NCBI RefSeq assembly: GCF_015475875.1
Contig: NZ_JADKYM010000005.1
Location: forward strand, 62,001-126,000
Direction of reading: 5' to 3'
Length of the DNA: 64,000 bases
Source: Sphingopyxis solisilvae
Lineage (GTDB): Bacteria; Pseudomonadota; Alphaproteobacteria; Sphingomonadales; Sphingomonadaceae
Shown here: positions 61,932 through 64,000 of the stretch, piece after piece
Numbering within the stretch: the first letter of the stretch is position 1
Layout: every line of letters begins with the position of its first letter
Notes under the pieces: model-generated
Database searches by the model: none
Told to the model about the DNA's origin: nothing
What the model saw: the letters and a program-made list of their open reading frames with translations, nothing else
Made by a program: the position numbers and the translations under genes

Positions 61932-63506
61932 TTATTTTTTGCGAGTCTTGCCGGTTGCGTTGCCTTTGGCAACCGGTTTCGCCCGGGGTTTGGCGGCAGG
62001 TTTCGGGACGGCTTTCGGCTTCGCCTTGGGCTTGGGCGCCGCTTTCGCCACCGGTTTCGGCGTTGCCGTAGCGGCTTTCGGCTTCTCGGGCTTCGGCGTC
62101 GCGGCCATCAGGTCGGCGAAACTTTCCTCGATACATTCGCGGAAAAAGGCGATGTCGGGCATGATCGCGCGTTCGCAGATGATCGAAAAGGCGATGCGGC
62201 CGTTGTAGCTGGGGGTCGCGACGAACAGCCCCATATTGTTCGCGAGCGGCGCCATGCCGTGCTGCATCACGAGCTGCGCGCCCGCGAGATAGAGCGGCAC
62301 CTGCGCGCCCGGCACGTTCGAGATGAAGAGATTCGTGCCGCGCACCGCGAAGCGTTCGCTGGTCACCAGCCGCGCGACCGCGGCCATCGTGGCACCGGGG
62401 ATATGCTGCGACAGGTCGGTCATGATCCGCGCGCTGACGCCTGCTTTGGCTTCCTTCGCCTCGACCGTATAGTCGCGGATCGCGGCGAGGCGCGCGAGCG
62501 GATCGGCGATGTCGCTGCGCACCGGGACGCTCATGGCCGAGACCTGATTGCCGGGGGTCGAGGCCTTGTCGGCGCCCTTGTCCTTGCCGCGGCGGTTGAT
62601 CGGCGCGACGGCGACCAAGCTGTCCTTTGGCAGTTCTTTATGCTTCGCCAGATATTTGCGCAGCGCGCCGCCGACCGTGGTCAGCACGACGTCGTTGACC
62701 GTCGCGCCCGGTACCTTTTTGCGGACCAGCGCAACATCGGCGAGCGCCACCGACGTCCCGTCGAACATCTTGTGCGGCCCGACGGGGACGTTGAAGCGCG
62801 TTTCGGGAACCCCCGCGGTCATCCCGCCCTCGATCGCCTTGCGCGCCGAAGAGAGGATCGCGGGCGACATCTTCATGAGCGCGTTCATGAATTTGACCGG
62901 CGACTGCATCGACGCCGACCAGGCGCGCGACAGCGCTTCGGCGCTCGACGGCGGATCGCCCAGGTCCTCGACTGGCGGCGGTTCGGCAATCGCGGGCGTG
63001 CCGTTGGCGTCGATGTCGCTCATCGCGATGAAGGCGTGCGCGCCCGAAGCGCCGTCGACCGCGGCGTGGTGGACGCGGTGGAGCATCGCGAAGCTGCCCT
63101 TGGGAATGCCCGGGATGCGGTCGAGCCCCTCGATGATGTAAATGTCCCACAGCGGGCGGTTCATATCCATCGGTTTGGAAAAATAGCGCGCCACCGCGAT
63201 GCAGAACTGCCGCCAGTCGCCGGGTTCGGGCAGGCGCGCATGACTCATATGCGCCTCGATATCGAAATGCTCGTCCTCGACCCAATAGGGATGGTCCATG
63301 TCGAACGGCAGGCGGTGGAGGCGGCGCTTGAACAAAGGCGAGGTGTGGACGCGGCTTTCGACGTGGCGGATGATGTCCTTGAACCGCACGAAACCGCCGG
63401 GCGCGGTCGAGGGGTCGTAGATATAGACCCCCATGATGTGGGTCAGATTGTTCGCGGTCTGGGTGTAGAGGAACTGGGCGTCCTGTGCGCTGAGCTGTTT
63501 TAGCAT
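61932..63506 (-). CDS. WS/DGAT acyltransferase, second paralogue, with Pro/Ala/Lys-rich tail
   Basis: 524 residues from MLKQLSAQD (63506), the start with an aagga ribosome site. Active site MLHRVHHAAVDGASGAHAF (HHxxxDG) and LFISNVPGAQVPLYLAGAQL near the C-terminal end; other blocks as in the first paralogue at 12989. About 55 residues at the end are built from K-P-A-A-K-P-type units and are extra to the family; such tails can bind membranes or partners. Starts 22 bp after the patatin-like gene on the same strand, next to the lipase genes. Confidence 0.92.
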   Translation of the reverse strand: MLKQLSAQDAQFLYTQTANNLTHIMGVYIYDPSTAPGGFVRFKDIIRHVESRVHTSPLFKRRLHRLPFDMDHPYWVEDEHFDIEAHMSHARLPEPGDWRQFCIAVARYFSKPMDMNRPLWDIYIIEGLDRIPGIPKGSFAMLHRVHHAAVDGASGAHAFIAMSDIDANGTPAIAEPPPVEDLGDPPSSAEALSRAWSASMQSPVKFMNALMKMSPAILSSARKAIEGGMTAGVPETRFNVPVGPHKMFDGTSVALADVALVRKKVPGATVNDVVLTTVGGALRKYLAKHKELPKDSLVAVAPINRRGKDKGADKASTPGNQVSAMSVPVRSDIADPLARLAAIRDYTVEAKEAKAGVSARIMTDLSQHIPGATMAAVARLVTSERFAVRGTNLFISNVPGAQVPLYLAGAQLVMQHGMAPLANNMGLFVATPSYNGRIAFSIICERAIMPDIAFFRECIEESFADLMAATPKPEKPKAATATPKPVAKAAPKPKAKPKAVPKPAAKPRAKPVAKGNATGKTRKK

Positions 63507-63527
63507 GTTAGGTTCCTTTACAGACAT

Positions 63528-63611
63528 CGTCATTGCGAGCGAAGCGAAGCAATCCAGGGCGGTTTACGCGACTCTGGATTGCCGCGTCGCCTTCGGCTCC
63601 TCGCAATGACG
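63528..63611. repeat. Palindromic element family G, copy 2
   Basis: 84 bp with the same outer arms as 17963-18039 (cgtcattgcgagc ... gcaatgacg) and the ggtttacgcg centre, 22 bp upstream of the second WS/DGAT start. Confidence 0.88.
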
Positions 63612-63623
63612 GAAGCGGGCAAG

Positions 63624-64000
63624 TCATTGCTGCTCCCCCGCCCCCGGCAACCGATCCGCCAGCGCCACCGTCGACAGCCGCATCGTTTCCATCACGTTCG
63701 CCAGCCCGCGCAGTTCCGCCAGCAGCGCGCGGCGCGCAGCGAGGACGTCGGGGGTCGCTTCTTCGGCCAGCCCCATATGGCGCATCAGCGACAGGCCGTT
63801 GGCGAACAGCAACTTGCCGATCGCCGACTCGCTGCTGATCCGGCGGAGCAGATACGCCTGCTTGCCTTCGGTCAGCGCGGCGTCCAGCAGCGCCTTGTCA
63901 TCGACCGGGTCTCCCGGTTTTGCGCGGGCAAGCAGGTCGGCGACGACCGAATAGGCCTCTGCAAAGGGCAGCAGGATCGCGTGGCCGACGACGGGCTGGC
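63624..64000 (-). CDS. plsB: C-terminal part of a PlsB-like glycerol-3-phosphate acyltransferase (runs off right edge)
   Basis: About 125 residues, the start lies beyond base 64000. The visible end reads VVGHAILLPFAEAYSVVADL, then AYLLRRISSESAIGKLLFAN and LAELRGLANVMETMRLSTVA. The LLPFAEAYSVVADLL block resembles the C-terminal helices of PlsB, which acylates glycerol-3-phosphate at the inner membrane. Given gpsA, WS/DGAT and lipases in the neighbourhood this fits lipid synthesis, but with only the C-terminus the call is tentative. Confidence 0.5.
   Translation of the reverse strand, partial: QPVVGHAILLPFAEAYSVVADLLARAKPGDPVDDKALLDAALTEGKQAYLLRRISSESAIGKLLFANGLSLMRHMGLAEEATPDVLAARRALLAELRGLANVMETMRLSTVALADRLPGAGEQQ

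Noticed and set aside
1-64000. tRNA, rRNA or riboswitch genes
   Set aside because: No cloverleaf, rRNA block or known riboswitch core was recognised in the intergenic regions; none can be supported by eye.

Overview
The window is high-GC chromosomal DNA from an alphaproteobacterium, most likely a sphingomonad (Sphingomonadales, perhaps Sphingopyxis-like). This is inferred from the gene set and protein style: a TorF-type porin, an IspG/MnmA/LepA/PNPase core, a DUF1153 protein of the SciP (CtrA-inhibitor) family, the order argH - small lipoprotein - lysA, wax-ester-synthase paralogues, and many short palindromic intergenic repeats. No rRNA, tRNA, CRISPR array, complete insertion sequence or prophage was found.

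Layout. 1-11.2 kb: 5' part of creD, a TorF-like porin, ispG, a prolyl aminopeptidase, a 2OG-Fe(II) oxygenase, an EEP-family lipoprotein, then the RNA/translation block pnp - rpsO - truB - GNAT - tdk. 11.3-24.9 kb: an AbgT transporter, a first WS/DGAT acyltransferase, a membrane/AhpD-like fusion, small secreted and membrane proteins, an acyltransferase-3, an acyl-CoA carboxyltransferase, an SDR, a DMT exporter, a Sua5-type tRNA t6A enzyme and a DmdC-like acyl-CoA dehydrogenase. 25.0-31.4 kb: a CHASE2/degenerate GGDEF/EAL protein of mosaic composition, a tiny 20-codon transcription unit with a strong terminator, and the class Ia ribonucleotide reductase nrdA - (membrane protein) - nrdB, preceded by two candidate NrdR boxes 32 bp apart. 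31.4-33.8 kb: an accessory stretch with a DUF4160/DUF2442/small-protein cassette, orphan small genes, a GIY-YIG pseudogene and dispersed repeats. 33.8-45.7 kb: hypothetical secreted proteins, a FrnE/DsbA-like protein, mnmA, sciP, a kynureninase next to a lipoprotein hydrolase, and lepA. 46.1-51.0 kb: a decayed Type ISP restriction-modification gene and an unusual operon of a 48-residue peptide plus two proteins with HEAT-like C-termini. 51.1-64.0 kb: a YncE-like propeller, a siroheme synthase N-domain, lysA/argH, a TlpA-like protein, gpsA, then a lipid block (two alpha/beta hydrolases, a DUF3336 patatin lipase, a second WS/DGAT and a PlsB-like fragment) that fits synthesis and mobilisation of neutral lipid from glycerol-3-phosphate.

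The most striking feature is a set of at least seven families of palindromic elements (about 70-190 bp). Most sit between genes, but one lies in frame inside truB (adding about 44 residues to an otherwise intact enzyme), another copy of that family supplies the last ~17 residues of a HEAT-like protein, and one of a second family is in frame inside the C-terminal part of the broken Type ISP gene. This resembles the protein-embedded palindromic elements known from Rickettsia, although the sequences here are a different type. A second candidate novelty is the 48-residue peptide operon at 48.8-51.0 kb, whose organisation suggests a peptide and its partner or modification proteins. All coordinates come from reading the sequence; no database search was run.
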